From Membranihabitans maritimus (GTDB lineage Bacteria; Bacteroidota; Bacteroidia; Chitinophagales; Saprospiraceae): DNA of 64,000 nt. The position numbers and the translations under genes are program-made. Positions 1-8,633 of this stretch are shown here, piece by piece. The stretch's first letter is position 1, and the number at the start of each line of letters is the position of its first letter. The DNA lies in assembly GCF_021729145.1 (NCBI RefSeq), contig NZ_JAJSLW010000014.1, forward strand, positions 62,001 to 126,000. Reading direction: 5' to 3'. The notes below the pieces were generated by a model that was given only the letters and a program-made list of their open reading frames with translations, made no database searches and had not been told where the DNA came from.

Positions 1-74
1 TTGAAGAATATCAATTATTTATCTTCAAATCATGGGAAGAAGTATGTGAAATTTGATTGTTTAACTTTCTGATC

Positions 75-650
75 ATGCGTAGTATTTTAGGTATACCAGA
101 GAAACAACGGTTGGAATCTCTAAAAGCTGGAGATGAATCTGCCTTTACTGCTATTTACAATGAATATTGGGAAAGACTATATGTTATTGCGTATAGAAAA
201 TTTAAAGACACAAATACTTCTGAAGGAATTGTACAAGAAGTATTTCTTCAGCTATGGAGAAAAAGAAGTGATCTGGAAATTGATAATTTATCAGCATATC
301 TTTCTACTATGACCCGATATGCTATTTATCGACATATTGCTAAAGAGAAAAAATTAAAGAAGCGGGAAGAAGAATATGGATATTTTCGCCATGAGAAGAT
401 AATACATATTAATTACGAAAATAAATTCCTGTTAGAAATGATTAGTGAGTTGGCTACTGAATTACCGGAGCGTTGTAGGTTGGTATTTACGTATAATAAA
501 TTACATGACCGGTCTATTAAGGAAATTGCCCGCGAACTCAAAATATCTCCGAAAACAGCTGAAGCTCATTTGACGAAAGCACTTCGATTTATCCGGTTTA
601 GGATGAATAAATTAATTAGCCTGCTGCTGGTGCTGCTTACCATCTTTTAA
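75..650 (+). CDS. ECF sigma-70 factor, FecI/Bacteroidota type
   Basis: Alternative sigma factor of the extracytoplasmic-function class that would direct RNA polymerase to target promoters when freed from its anti-sigma factor. Region 2 is recognisable near the N-terminus (aromatic-rich core followed by IVQEVFLQLW and a charged K/R stretch). The C-terminal third holds region 4 with an LPERCRLVF-type entry, an SIKEIARELKISPKTAEAHL helix-turn-helix and a basic tail. I start at ATG 75 (191 aa); a TTG at 57 in the same frame would add six residues but has no better signal. The next gene in the same direction is a FecR-type anti-sigma factor and then an STN-type SusC, the classic trans-envelope signalling triad. 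The sigma/FecR gap is 238 bp, so they may have separate promoters. Family call is firm; the regulon is inference. Confidence 0.93.
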   Translation: MRSILGIPEKQRLESLKAGDESAFTAIYNEYWERLYVIAYRKFKDTNTSEGIVQEVFLQLWRKRSDLEIDNLSAYLSTMTRYAIYRHIAKEKKLKKREEEYGYFRHEKIIHINYENKFLLEMISELATELPERCRLVFTYNKLHDRSIKEIARELKISPKTAEAHLTKALRFIRFRMNKLISLLLVLLTIF

Positions 651-801
651 TATTTTTCAAGAATTATTTTTTTTTATAAGATTCTGATTTGTAGATATTT
701 ATGTTTTGTTTGAGGAGGATCTCAAAAAAAACATAGAAGGGTACTAAGGGATAATCGTTCTTAGCTTACTCAATATAAATGAAAGGGGCTTAAAGAGATT
801 A

Positions 802-832
802 TTGACAGGGGGCTTCATGTATTGTATTCTTT
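802..832 (+). promoter_or_regulatory. Candidate promoter of the FecR gene
   Basis: TTGACA at 802-807 is followed by TATTCTTT at 825-832. Read as a Bacteroidota promoter this is TTG, 20 bp, TAnn(c)TTT, close to the TTTG/TAnnTTTG consensus. It lies 57 bp upstream of the FecR start in a 238-bp gap with no gene. The last consensus G is absent, so this is a moderate match only. Confidence 0.35.
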
Positions 833-888
833 AGGTAAGCGAAAATTTATGAAAAGAATTATAAATATAACAACAGAATTTGACTTGA

Positions 889-1851
889 ATGGATAGAAAG
901 AGATTGGAAGAATTAGCAAAAAAGTATCTTTCGGGAACTGCCTCTGATGGAGAGAAACAGGAACTTCACGGGTGGTACGAAGAAGATCTGAATTCTTTGG
1001 ATGAAGATATAATCATTCAGGTGGATGAGTCTAAGGAAGATGTAAGAACACGAATATTGAGCAGGTTGAAAAGTGAAATTAGGAGGGAAAAGAACAAGAA
1101 ACTAAAATATTTCTCGGGATATAGAGCAGCTATCGCTGTTGTTGCCATAGTATTTGTATTTATTGGGATTTTTGTTTGGGAGAATTTCAACCGTGAGGAA
1201 TGGATTCTTGTCGAAACTTCGTATGGTGAATTAAAAGAAGTGGCCTTGCCGGATAACTCTGTTGTTTGGGTTAATGCTGGCTCAAAGTTTCGTTATCCCA
1301 AAAAATTTGATAGAAATAGAAGAGTTGTTGAGTTAGAGAATGGACAGGCTTTTTTTGATGTGAGCAGAGATGAAAAAAAGCCATTTTATGTGCGTACAAA
1401 AGATCTTGAAGTTACAGTGTTAGGTACTTCATTTGATGTGAAAGAGTATGAGGAGGAGGCTTCTGCTAAAGTAAGTGTTTTGTCGGGGAAGGTAGATGTT
1501 GCATATCGGGGGGAAAATGAATCAGAAACTGTTAAGCTTATTAAGGGGGAACAAGTGGTTGTAGACCTTAATTTGCAAAAAATGATGAAGGAAAATGCAT
1601 CCGAAGAGGCCATTGCTGCATGGAAAGATAAGCGCCTGGTATTTAATGACGAAAGTATTTTTGAGGTAATGAATGCTTTGGAACGTAGATATAATATTGA
1701 GATCCTGGGGGACATGTCCGCTTGGAGCTCCGAAACGATTTCGATAAAACTGGATAACCAGCCATTGGATGATGTATTAGAGGTCTTGAAGTATACGATG
1801 GAATTTGAATACAAAAAGATTGAAAAAGGAAAAATAGAAATTATGAAATAA
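889..1851 (+). CDS. FecR-family anti-sigma factor
   Basis: Inner-membrane anti-sigma factor that would hold the upstream ECF sigma factor and release it when the TonB receptor signals substrate. The 320-aa protein has a cytoplasmic N-terminal segment of about 78 residues, a single membrane helix at about residues 80-97, a FecR domain (about 105-205, with the ELKEVALPDNSVVWVNAGS and FDVSRD.KPFYV signatures) and a C-terminal STN-like DUF4974 domain (about 250-318). Length and layout are normal for Bacteroidota. It sits between the sigma factor and an STN-bearing SusC, so a sigma/anti-sigma/transducer triad is well supported. ATG 889 is the only sensible start. Confidence 0.95.
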   Translation: MDRKRLEELAKKYLSGTASDGEKQELHGWYEEDLNSLDEDIIIQVDESKEDVRTRILSRLKSEIRREKNKKLKYFSGYRAAIAVVAIVFVFIGIFVWENFNREEWILVETSYGELKEVALPDNSVVWVNAGSKFRYPKKFDRNRRVVELENGQAFFDVSRDEKKPFYVRTKDLEVTVLGTSFDVKEYEEEASAKVSVLSGKVDVAYRGENESETVKLIKGEQVVVDLNLQKMMKENASEEAIAAWKDKRLVFNDESIFEVMNALERRYNIEILGDMSAWSSETISIKLDNQPLDDVLEVLKYTMEFEYKKIEKGKIEIMK

Positions 1852-1854
1852 AAA

Positions 1855-1898
1855 GAAAGCTACAAGTCCAAGTTTGCGAGGCGAGGACCGCAGCTTTC
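1855..1898 (+). promoter_or_regulatory. Hairpin between fecR and susC
   Basis: GAAAGCT (1855-1861) pairs perfectly with AGCTTTC (1892-1898). Inside it GTCC (1866-1869) can pair with GGAC (1885-1888) around a loop. It begins 4 bp after the FecR stop and ends 35 bp before the SusC start. There is no following T-run, so it looks more like a processing, mRNA-stability or attenuation element than a simple terminator. Function is inference. Confidence 0.45.
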
Positions 1899-1933
1899 TA
1901 ACCAATTAGTTAATTAAATAAAGTTATGTAAAG

Positions 1934-4900
1934 ATGATAAAAATTTTCTTCACTTGGAGGACGTATAGTCCATTAATCTTACAGTGTATGCGAATTACGA
2001 CGCTGGTTACAGGGGTTCAGATGATATTCAGTACGTTTTTAATGGCGAATTTTGCAGAAGGGCAAAAGGTCACTCTGGACTTTAGTGATGTTAGTGTTGA
2101 GGAGATCTTTAAAGAAATAGAGCGACAGGCAGATGTTTCTTTTGTGTATAAACCCTCAGTGATAAACAGGGTTTCAATAGAATCAATTCATGCAAAAAAT
2201 GAATCATTAGAACTCGTGTTGTCCAATCTGGAGTCCGAAACTGTTTTACGATTTAAAAAGATCGGTAATATGATAGGGGTTTCAAGAGTAGAGGGTCCTC
2301 CTATTCGAACGGATGAAGAAGAATTACAAGTTCAGAAAAAAAATGAAATGGCTCAGAATTTCGCGCTGATAGACGTTTCCGGGGTTGTGGTAGATGCAGC
2401 AGGAGAAGCGTTAATCGGGGTGAATATTTCGGTAAAAGGAACAGGGAAGGGAGCGTCAACAGATTTTGAAGGTAAATTTGTTTTAAGTGATGTCGAAGAA
2501 GACGCTGTTTTGACCGTTTCATATATTGGGTATAAGACATTGGAAGTGCCTTTGGATGGCAGATCTTCATTGACCATTACATTGGAGGAAGACAGTCAAA
2601 CCCTTGATGAAGTAGTGGTGGTCGGTTATGGTACACAAAAGAAGAGTTCCTTAACGGGTGCTATCACGAAAATTGAAAATAAAACACTGGACCAAATGCC
2701 TACGGGGCGAGTAGAGAATGCACTGGCAGGTAGGATGTCAGGAGTAAGCATTGTCAATAACAGGAATACTCCGGGAGCGGCTCCTTTGATTCGAATTCGT
2801 GGTGCAGGGTCAATTGATGCAGGAAATAGTCCATTGGTAGTAATTGATGGGTTCCCTGGTGGTGATCTGGGACAACTTAATATGAATGATATAGAATCAA
2901 TTGAAGTGTTGAAAGATGCTTCCGCTGCTGCTATTTACGGTTCGAGAGGTGCTGGAGGTGTCATAATTATAACTACGAAGAGAGGGAAAGGAAAACCTAC
3001 CTTGAATTTTAATGCCTATTATGGAGTGTCATCCCCTATGTTGCACGATGATTGGTTGACGGGAGAAGAATGGTATGATTATTTGGTTAAATATCAAAAC
3101 AGAGAATTTGCATGGGCAGGAGGAGATGTTTCATTACCCATGTTTGGTGATGAAAGGAGGCCAAGTAATTACCAGGTCAATCCTTTGACATACGAATTAC
3201 CCCAAACGGTGTGGCAAGATGAAATTACGCGGAACGCACCCATTGCAAATTATAATTTATCCGTAGGTGGGGGAAGTGATAAAACCCGGTATTATGTTTC
3301 AGCCAGCTATAAAGATGAAGAGGGAAATATCCTTACCGCCTCTTATAAGCAATATAGTTTGAGGGCAAATGTAGACGTAGAAATTAATAGTTGGATTGAC
3401 GCGGGATTTGAGTTGAGTCCTTCTTACAGTAAAACAAGAACGGCGGGAAGTAATATGGTCTCCCTTGTGAAGTACCCACCGTTTGTAGCGCCACAAGATG
3501 AAAATGGAAATTATCCCCGAACTCAAGATTACATACCCAAAGGACATTCAGGGCAGGCAAGCCCTTATGTTTATTTATACGGTACCAATAATACAGGAGA
3601 ATATTTTAAAAATATTGCTCGTGGGTTTATTTCCCTGAATCTCGCTGAAGGATTGGTTTTAAAGTCTTCAGTTGGAACCAATCTTACATATAATTCAAGC
3701 GATTATTTCAGAGGGGGAGCAGGTGATAACTTAATAGCAACTGCCGGAAGTGCAAGCGACTATAAAAGCATCAACCTGGTTAATGAAAATACGTTAAATT
3801 ATAATAAGACTATTGCAGGAATGCATGATATTACGGGATTGCTAGGGGCTTCATATCAGCGTCAGACGTCTCGGTCAACAGCCATTGGTGCTGTAGGAGG
3901 CTCATTTAACAATGAAATTATCCAAACACTTAATAATGCAATTATAAATCCATCAGCTACAAGGACTACTAAATCTGAGTGGGGATTAGTATCTTATTTT
4001 GGCCGGTTGAATTATGCGTATGATAGCCGTTATTTGCTTTCCGCCTCGCTACGTACCGATGCTTCATCTCGTTTTGGCCCTGACAATAAATGGGCGATAT
4101 TCCCTGCCATGTCTGTCGCATGGAGAATTTCTGAAGAGAATTTCCTTAGGGATAATTCTATAATCAGCGAGATGAAATTGAGAGCTAGTTATGGAGCGAC
4201 AGGAAACTTTAATATCGGAGATTTTGCATATCTGGGAAGAGTAGGAGCGGTTAATTATTCGCCCAATAATGTATTGGTTAACGGCCAGGCACCAGTATCC
4301 TTCGAAAATGCCATGTTGGGGTGGGAAAAGACAACGAGTTATGATATCGGATTGGATGTGGGAATTATGAACAATCGTTTTAATTTTTCATTGGATTTTT
4401 ATGACAAGACCACTTCAGATTTATTATACAATGTATCAATCCCGGCTATTACCGGATTTACCAGCACGATTACCAATGTAGGTGAAATAAACAATAAAGG
4501 GGTTGAACTGGAATTAACAACCCGAAATATAGTAGGTACTTTCAACTGGACAACTTCCTTCAATGCTTCAAAAAACAAAAATGAAGTTGTAGATCTGGGG
4601 GCTGTCAGTGAAAGAATTTATAATCACTCTTTGGGAATGAGCTGGATACTTAGAGAAGGGGATCCCATGTTTTCTTATTATGGGTACCAAACAAAAGGCG
4701 TGTATCAGACGGCTTCTGAAGTAGAAGCAAGTCCGCACTTACCTGGAGCAAAACCCGGAAATCCAATTGTGGAAGATACAAATGGAGATGGTAAAATAGA
4801 TCCTCAAGACAAAGTCGTACTTGGTAATTTCCAACCCAAAATGCTTTTGGGTATGGTAAATGACTTTTCCTGGAAGGATTTTGACTTAAGCGTAGCCATT

Positions 4901-5356
4901 CAATCTTCTCTAGGAGCTAAGATTTACAACTTTGAAAATCAGTATTACGAAGGGAATACACTGGGGGCAATGAGAAGGTCCTTAGTGGAAAATCAATGGT
5001 GGTCACCAGAGGAACCGGGTGATGGTAAAACACCGGCAGCTGCATTGAGTCAGTTGATACAATACAATGCTAATACTGATTTCTACATTGAAAATGCTTC
5101 TTTCCTCACACTTAAAAATATTAACCTGGGATACACATTACCAGAAAATATAGCAGGAAAGGCAGGTATGAGCCGTTGCCGTGTCTATGCATCAGTCAAT
5201 AATTTACTAATGATTCGCGATAAAAATAACCGTGCATATAATCCTGAGGGTACTACGGGTGGAGAAATAAGCGGAATAAATAGTATCCCCGGTTATAATA
5301 GTGGGTCAGAACCCATAGCAAGAATATTTGCAATCGGATTAAATGTCGGTTTCTAA
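1934..5356 (+). CDS. SusC/RagA-type TonB-dependent receptor with STN signalling domain
   Basis: Outer-membrane TonB-linked importer (1140 aa) that forms the pore for a SusD-captured ligand. The order is: hydrophobic export region with a cleavage zone near residue 43; STN secretin/TonB short domain (about 45-118, beginning VTLDFSDVSVEEIFKEIE); a carboxypeptidase-D-like beta domain (about 148-208); a TonB-box/plug start (DEVVVVGYGTQKK); the plug with IRIRGAGSI and ESIEVLKDASAAAIYGSRGA motifs; then the barrel, ending with an aromatic terminal residue. The STN domain is what contacts FecR, matching the two genes upstream. SusD begins 20 bp downstream. The N-terminus is longer than a typical signal peptide; internal Met residues at about 19 and 30 are alternatives. 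Substrate cannot be read from sequence. Confidence 0.96.
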   Translation: MIKIFFTWRTYSPLILQCMRITTLVTGVQMIFSTFLMANFAEGQKVTLDFSDVSVEEIFKEIERQADVSFVYKPSVINRVSIESIHAKNESLELVLSNLESETVLRFKKIGNMIGVSRVEGPPIRTDEEELQVQKKNEMAQNFALIDVSGVVVDAAGEALIGVNISVKGTGKGASTDFEGKFVLSDVEEDAVLTVSYIGYKTLEVPLDGRSSLTITLEEDSQTLDEVVVVGYGTQKKSSLTGAITKIENKTLDQMPTGRVENALAGRMSGVSIVNNRNTPGAAPLIRIRGAGSIDAGNSPLVVIDGFPGGDLGQLNMNDIESIEVLKDASAAAIYGSRGAGGVIIITTKRGKGKPTLNFNAYYGVSSPMLHDDWLTGEEWYDYLVKYQNREFAWAGGDVSLPMFGDERRPSNYQVNPLTYELPQTVWQDEITRNAPIANYNLSVGGGSDKTRYYVSASYKDEEGNILTASYKQYSLRANVDVEINSWIDAGFELSPSYSKTRTAGSNMVSLVKYPPFVAPQDENGNYPRTQDYIPKGHSGQASPYVYLYGTNNTGEYFKNIARGFISLNLAEGLVLKSSVGTNLTYNSSDYFRGGAGDNLIATAGSASDYKSINLVNENTLNYNKTIAGMHDITGLLGASYQRQTSRSTAIGAVGGSFNNEIIQTLNNAIINPSATRTTKSEWGLVSYFGRLNYAYDSRYLLSASLRTDASSRFGPDNKWAIFPAMSVAWRISEENFLRDNSIISEMKLRASYGATGNFNIGDFAYLGRVGAVNYSPNNVLVNGQAPVSFENAMLGWEKTTSYDIGLDVGIMNNRFNFSLDFYDKTTSDLLYNVSIPAITGFTSTITNVGEINNKGVELELTTRNIVGTFNWTTSFNASKNKNEVVDLGAVSERIYNHSLGMSWILREGDPMFSYYGYQTKGVYQTASEVEASPHLPGAKPGNPIVEDTNGDGKIDPQDKVVLGNFQPKMLLGMVNDFSWKDFDLSVAIQSSLGAKIYNFENQYYEGNTLGAMRRSLVENQWWSPEEPGDGKTPAAALSQLIQYNANTDFYIENASFLTLKNINLGYTLPENIAGKAGMSRCRVYASVNNLLMIRDKNNRAYNPEGTTGGEISGINSIPGYNSGSEPIARIFAIGLNVGF

Positions 5357-5376
5357 ACATTAAAAATACGATTATA

Positions 5377-6852
5377 ATGAAAAGTGTAAAATCAATATAT
5401 ATATTATTAGTTGTGGTGTTCGTTTTCGGATCTTGCCACGATGAGTTACTAAGTCCAGTGCCCGAATCCGTACTGACTACCAGCAATGCTTTTAATACCT
5501 CCGGCGATATTGACTTAGGGGTGTTGGGGGTGTACAATAGCTTACAATCTAAAGTACAAAAGGATTATCTCCTGATGGAAATGACGTCGGACAACATGTA
5601 TGCTGAATATTATGCTACGGAGCCGGGGTTAGCTGAAGTTGAAGTCCTTGAAGTTTCTTCAGAAAATAATATTTTAAATAATTTCTGGAAAACTTCCTAC
5701 AACGGTATCTTTAGGGCAAATTCTATCCTGGCCAATATCGATAATCCGACGGATTATGTATCGGGAGAAAAAGAGCAGTATAGTGGTGAAGCCAGTTTCT
5801 TGAGGGGGTTATTTTACTTTGATTTGGCCAGAATTTTCGGTGATGTTCCTTTAGTAACGGAAATTCTTTCAGTAAGTGAGGCAGAACAGATTGGCAGGAC
5901 TTCCAAAAGTGAGGTTTTGAACCAGGTTATTGCTGATCTGAAGGAGGCTATTAATACTCTTCCAAATCCTGAGGATATCGAGAGAGGTCGTGCATCCAAA
6001 GCGGCTGCAATGGCATTGTTGGGTAAAGTTTATGTCCACATGGAGGACTGGGCTAATGCACAGACCTATCTGGGACAGGTAGTTAACGATTTTAATTATT
6101 CCCTTGTAGGAGATTTTAAGAGCCTTTTTTCTTTAGAAACTGAAAGTAATAGTGAAGCTATTTATTCGGTTACTTTTATAGAAGGTACCAATGGTCAGGG
6201 TATTACCTATGCCTTTGCTCCCCTGGGAGGAATTTATGGCTACCTTAATAATGGAAGTCGGGTGGGCCGGCCTTCCTGGGATCTTCACCAGCTTTTTGAA
6301 GAAGGGGATCAGAGATTTGAAGTTACAATTTCTGAAACGCAATTAACGGCTAATTCCCAACCGGATGACGACCCGATATGGTATCCGTATGTGAATAAAT
6401 ACATAGTACCAATGGCTGGTTCCAGTTCGGGATTGGATCTTCCTATCATGCGACTTGGAGATGTCTTGTTGTTATATGCAGAGGCTTTATATAAGAATGG
6501 CGATAGTGATGGAGCTTTACAGCAAATAAATGCGATTAGAGAAAGGGCATTTGGTAATAATTCTATGAATATTGTTTCAGCAGATATCGGTGATGAAGAA
6601 TCATTTATGGATGTTCTACTTTTGGAGAGACGGCTTGAGCTTGCTTTTGAAAATCAACGGTGGTTTGACCTGGTGCGCTCAGGAAGATTTACGAATGAAT
6701 TGTCCGAATTTGAGACAGAATACAATCCCGGATCCGGGCAAGCAGAGATTCAAAGAATAGATGTGCAACCTTATATGCAGTATTTTCCTGTACCTTATGA
6801 ACAAATTCAATTGGCAGCTCCTGGGGTGCTCTCGCAGAATGATGGATATTAA
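5377..6852 (+). CDS. SusD/RagB-type glycan-binding lipoprotein
   Basis: Surface lipoprotein (491 aa) that lids the SusC pore and binds the ligand. The signal is lipoprotein type, with FGSC ending at Cys20. The body shows the SusD pattern: the early E.VLTTSNAF segment, TPR-like helices with EASFLRGLFYFDLARIFGDVPLV, and a C-terminal RagB part with LLLERRLELAFENQRWFDLVR and the closing PVPYEQIQLAAPGVLSQN. It follows its SusC partner by 20 bp. A hairpin lies just downstream before the enzyme genes, which may set the receptor genes to higher expression than the enzymes. Confidence 0.95.
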   Translation: MKSVKSIYILLVVVFVFGSCHDELLSPVPESVLTTSNAFNTSGDIDLGVLGVYNSLQSKVQKDYLLMEMTSDNMYAEYYATEPGLAEVEVLEVSSENNILNNFWKTSYNGIFRANSILANIDNPTDYVSGEKEQYSGEASFLRGLFYFDLARIFGDVPLVTEILSVSEAEQIGRTSKSEVLNQVIADLKEAINTLPNPEDIERGRASKAAAMALLGKVYVHMEDWANAQTYLGQVVNDFNYSLVGDFKSLFSLETESNSEAIYSVTFIEGTNGQGITYAFAPLGGIYGYLNNGSRVGRPSWDLHQLFEEGDQRFEVTISETQLTANSQPDDDPIWYPYVNKYIVPMAGSSSGLDLPIMRLGDVLLLYAEALYKNGDSDGALQQINAIRERAFGNNSMNIVSADIGDEESFMDVLLLERRLELAFENQRWFDLVRSGRFTNELSEFETEYNPGSGQAEIQRIDVQPYMQYFPVPYEQIQLAAPGVLSQNDGY

Positions 6853-6861
6853 AGATTCATA

Positions 6862-6892
6862 GAGGCTGTTTCCAATAAAGGGAGGTAGCCTC
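6862..6892 (+). promoter_or_regulatory. Hairpin after susD (possible attenuator)
   Basis: GAGGCT (6862-6867) pairs with AGCCTC (6887-6892), and the TTCC/GGGA segments inside can extend the helix. An AT-rich stretch with TTTTT at about 6903-6907 follows. It lies in the 93-bp gap between susD and the first enzyme gene. Position suggests partial termination or mRNA protection of the susCD transcript; this is inferred. Confidence 0.35.
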
Positions 6893-6945
6893 ATTTATAT
6901 TAGTTTTTCGTATTTGAATTGTTGTGAAAATTCAATAGACATTAC

Positions 6946-7848
6946 ATGAAATTTCTTAGCAGACGAAAGTTTCTTACCAATACTTCTCTGGCTTCAGCCG
7001 GTTTGATTTTTTATCCGGACCTCTCCGGCAGTACGGAGAGGGGGAGTCAAGAAGGTGAATATAATATGCTGGGAAAAGTGGGCAATTATCGTAAAATAGA
7101 TTCCTACTGTACAGCTGATCCTCAAATGGATATGGTTGATAAGCTGGGAATTGAAAAAATGTTTGTGGGCAAACCAATGGCCTGGAAAGAATGGACCCCA
7201 GAACAGTTTATCGCTGCTAATAATGAAATACTGGGGTTAATGAAAAAATATCCGGGGAAGGTGGTGGGGCAAATATCTGTCAATCCACAGTACGGAAAGG
7301 AGTCTCTGGAAGAAATTAATCGCTGTGTAGGGGAAGGAATGGTCGGTACCCGATTATATTATCAGGTGAAGATCAATGACCCCTTGTATTACCCGGTCAT
7401 AGAGAAGTTGATTGACTTGAAAATGATTATTTTTATCCATGGAGAAGCTCAGATTGGGGTGGGAGGGTATAAGATGCAATACGATGTAGGCCGTCCCCCA
7501 AATATTTCGAGGCCTGAGGATTTTGTTGAAGCTGCTGAAAGGTATCCGGAAGCTATGTTTCAGTTTGCCCATATTGGAGGGGGTGGTGATTGGGAATACA
7601 TGTGCAAATCTTTTCGTGAATTCCCGAATATTTATGTAGATGCCGGTGGAAGCAATAACGAAGAAAATATGATTGATTTCGCGGTAGAATGTCTGGGGGA
7701 AGATCGTATCTTTTTTGGGACAGACAATAGTTATTTTCAAGGGGTAGGGAAAATATTATCCTCGAACCTTACCGAGCGTCAAAAACAAAAGATTTTCTTC
7801 GATAATTATAATTCAATTTTGAAAAAAGGAGGCTACCATGTTAATTGA
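6946..7848 (+). CDS. Tat-exported amidohydrolase-2 family protein lacking HxH
   Basis: TIM-barrel protein (300 aa) of the amidohydrolase-2 group, which includes sugar lactonases and non-oxidative decarboxylases. It carries a twin-arginine signal (SRRKFL at residues 5-10 and a hydrophobic stretch), so it should act in the periplasm after folding. Family marks are the GQISVNPQ strand, FAHIGGGGDW with its histidine, and RIFFGTDN with the final Asp. The N-terminal metal motif is not HxH: the strand reads D52-S-Y-C. The metal site is therefore altered or absent, and reaction type is uncertain. It overlaps the next amidohydrolase gene by 11 bp. Lactonase-like activity is suggested only by the neighbouring dehydrogenase-like genes. 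Confidence 0.8.
   Translation: MKFLSRRKFLTNTSLASAGLIFYPDLSGSTERGSQEGEYNMLGKVGNYRKIDSYCTADPQMDMVDKLGIEKMFVGKPMAWKEWTPEQFIAANNEILGLMKKYPGKVVGQISVNPQYGKESLEEINRCVGEGMVGTRLYYQVKINDPLYYPVIEKLIDLKMIIFIHGEAQIGVGGYKMQYDVGRPPNISRPEDFVEAAERYPEAMFQFAHIGGGGDWEYMCKSFREFPNIYVDAGGSNNEENMIDFAVECLGEDRIFFGTDNSYFQGVGKILSSNLTERQKQKIFFDNYNSILKKGGYHVN
7826..7832 (+). promoter_or_regulatory. Strong Shine-Dalgarno inside the upstream gene
   Basis: AAGGAGG lies 5 bp before ATG 7838 and is embedded in the last codons of the preceding gene. Strong SD sequences are not the rule in Bacteroidota. Here it fixes the start of the overlapping gene and indicates translational coupling. Confidence 0.6.
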
Positions 7849-8623
7849 TATAAATGCAAAAATTGGACAATGGCCTTTTAAAAAACTGATGTTTGAAGAT
7901 GGTGTCTCATTAATTCGGAGAATGGATCAATTTGCAGTTGATCGATCAGTGGTTAGTAGCCTTAATGGTATATTTTATAAAAATACACAAACAGCCAATC
8001 ATGCACTTTACGAAGAATGCAAGTCATCTTCTATACTGAAAGAACGTATTATTCCATTTTGTATAATCAATCCTTCTTATTCGGGGTGGAAATATGATTT
8101 TAATAAATGCATAAACGATTGGGGAATGCGTGGTGTTTGTGTCTATCCTCAATATCATGACTATAGTATTAGTGATCCAGAGCTTATTGAGCTTGCAGTC
8201 CTGGCCGCAGAAAACGATGTACCTGTGGCTTTGACACTCCGAATGGTAGATTTTAGACAACGATCCTGGCTGGATATTGAAAGGGAATGGGCACTGCAAG
8301 ATGTGTTGCCATTATTAAAAGAGGTACCTGACGCCAAGTATCTTATTCTAAATGTAGCCAATAGTACCAGCCTGACGGATGAAAATTTAGAATTATTTAA
8401 AAGGAGTAATGTTTTAATGGATACATCTGGCCGGATGCTGAATCGGTTATCAGATCATTTAAAGATTTTTGGGGATGATAAGTTTGCATTTGGTACTCAT
8501 ACCCCTATCCTTGATTATTGCACTCCGAGACTAAGAATTGAGTATCTGGACAGAGAATATGATGAGTCGGTTAAAGACAAATTGAAGTATCAAAATGCAT
8601 CTCAATTCTTGAATTTATCCTAA
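7838..8623 (+). CDS. Amidohydrolase-2 family protein (cytoplasmic, no HxH)
   Basis: Second TIM-barrel amidohydrolase-like protein (261 aa), overlapping the previous gene by 11 bp and started by a strong SD. It has no signal peptide. The first strand reads LIDINAKIGQWPF, so the usual HxH metal ligands are N and K; the C-terminal strand reads KFAFGTHTP rather than GTD. The middle keeps the family rhythm (IIPFCIINPSY, GVCVYPQYHDY). Tight coupling with the Tat-exported relative suggests paired roles, although one is exported and the other is not. Function is not assignable; a pseudo-enzyme or metal-independent enzyme is possible. Confidence 0.75.
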   Translation: MLIDINAKIGQWPFKKLMFEDGVSLIRRMDQFAVDRSVVSSLNGIFYKNTQTANHALYEECKSSSILKERIIPFCIINPSYSGWKYDFNKCINDWGMRGVCVYPQYHDYSISDPELIELAVLAAENDVPVALTLRMVDFRQRSWLDIEREWALQDVLPLLKEVPDAKYLILNVANSTSLTDENLELFKRSNVLMDTSGRMLNRLSDHLKIFGDDKFAFGTHTPILDYCTPRLRIEYLDREYDESVKDKLKYQNASQFLNLS

Positions 8624-8633
8624 ATGACTAATT

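Noticed and set aside
1-74. TTGAAGA/TCTTCAA inverted repeat at the left edge as a terminator
   Set aside because: A short stem with a 15-nt loop and no T-run; the context to the left is missing.
1386-1814. 142-codon minus-strand frame inside fecR
   Set aside because: It is the antisense shadow of the FecR domain, and its amino-acid composition is Ser/Thr-rich without motifs.
7354-7740. 128-codon minus-strand frame opposite the first amidohydrolase
   Set aside because: It is fully covered by a gene with family motifs on the plus strand, and it has no recognised domain.
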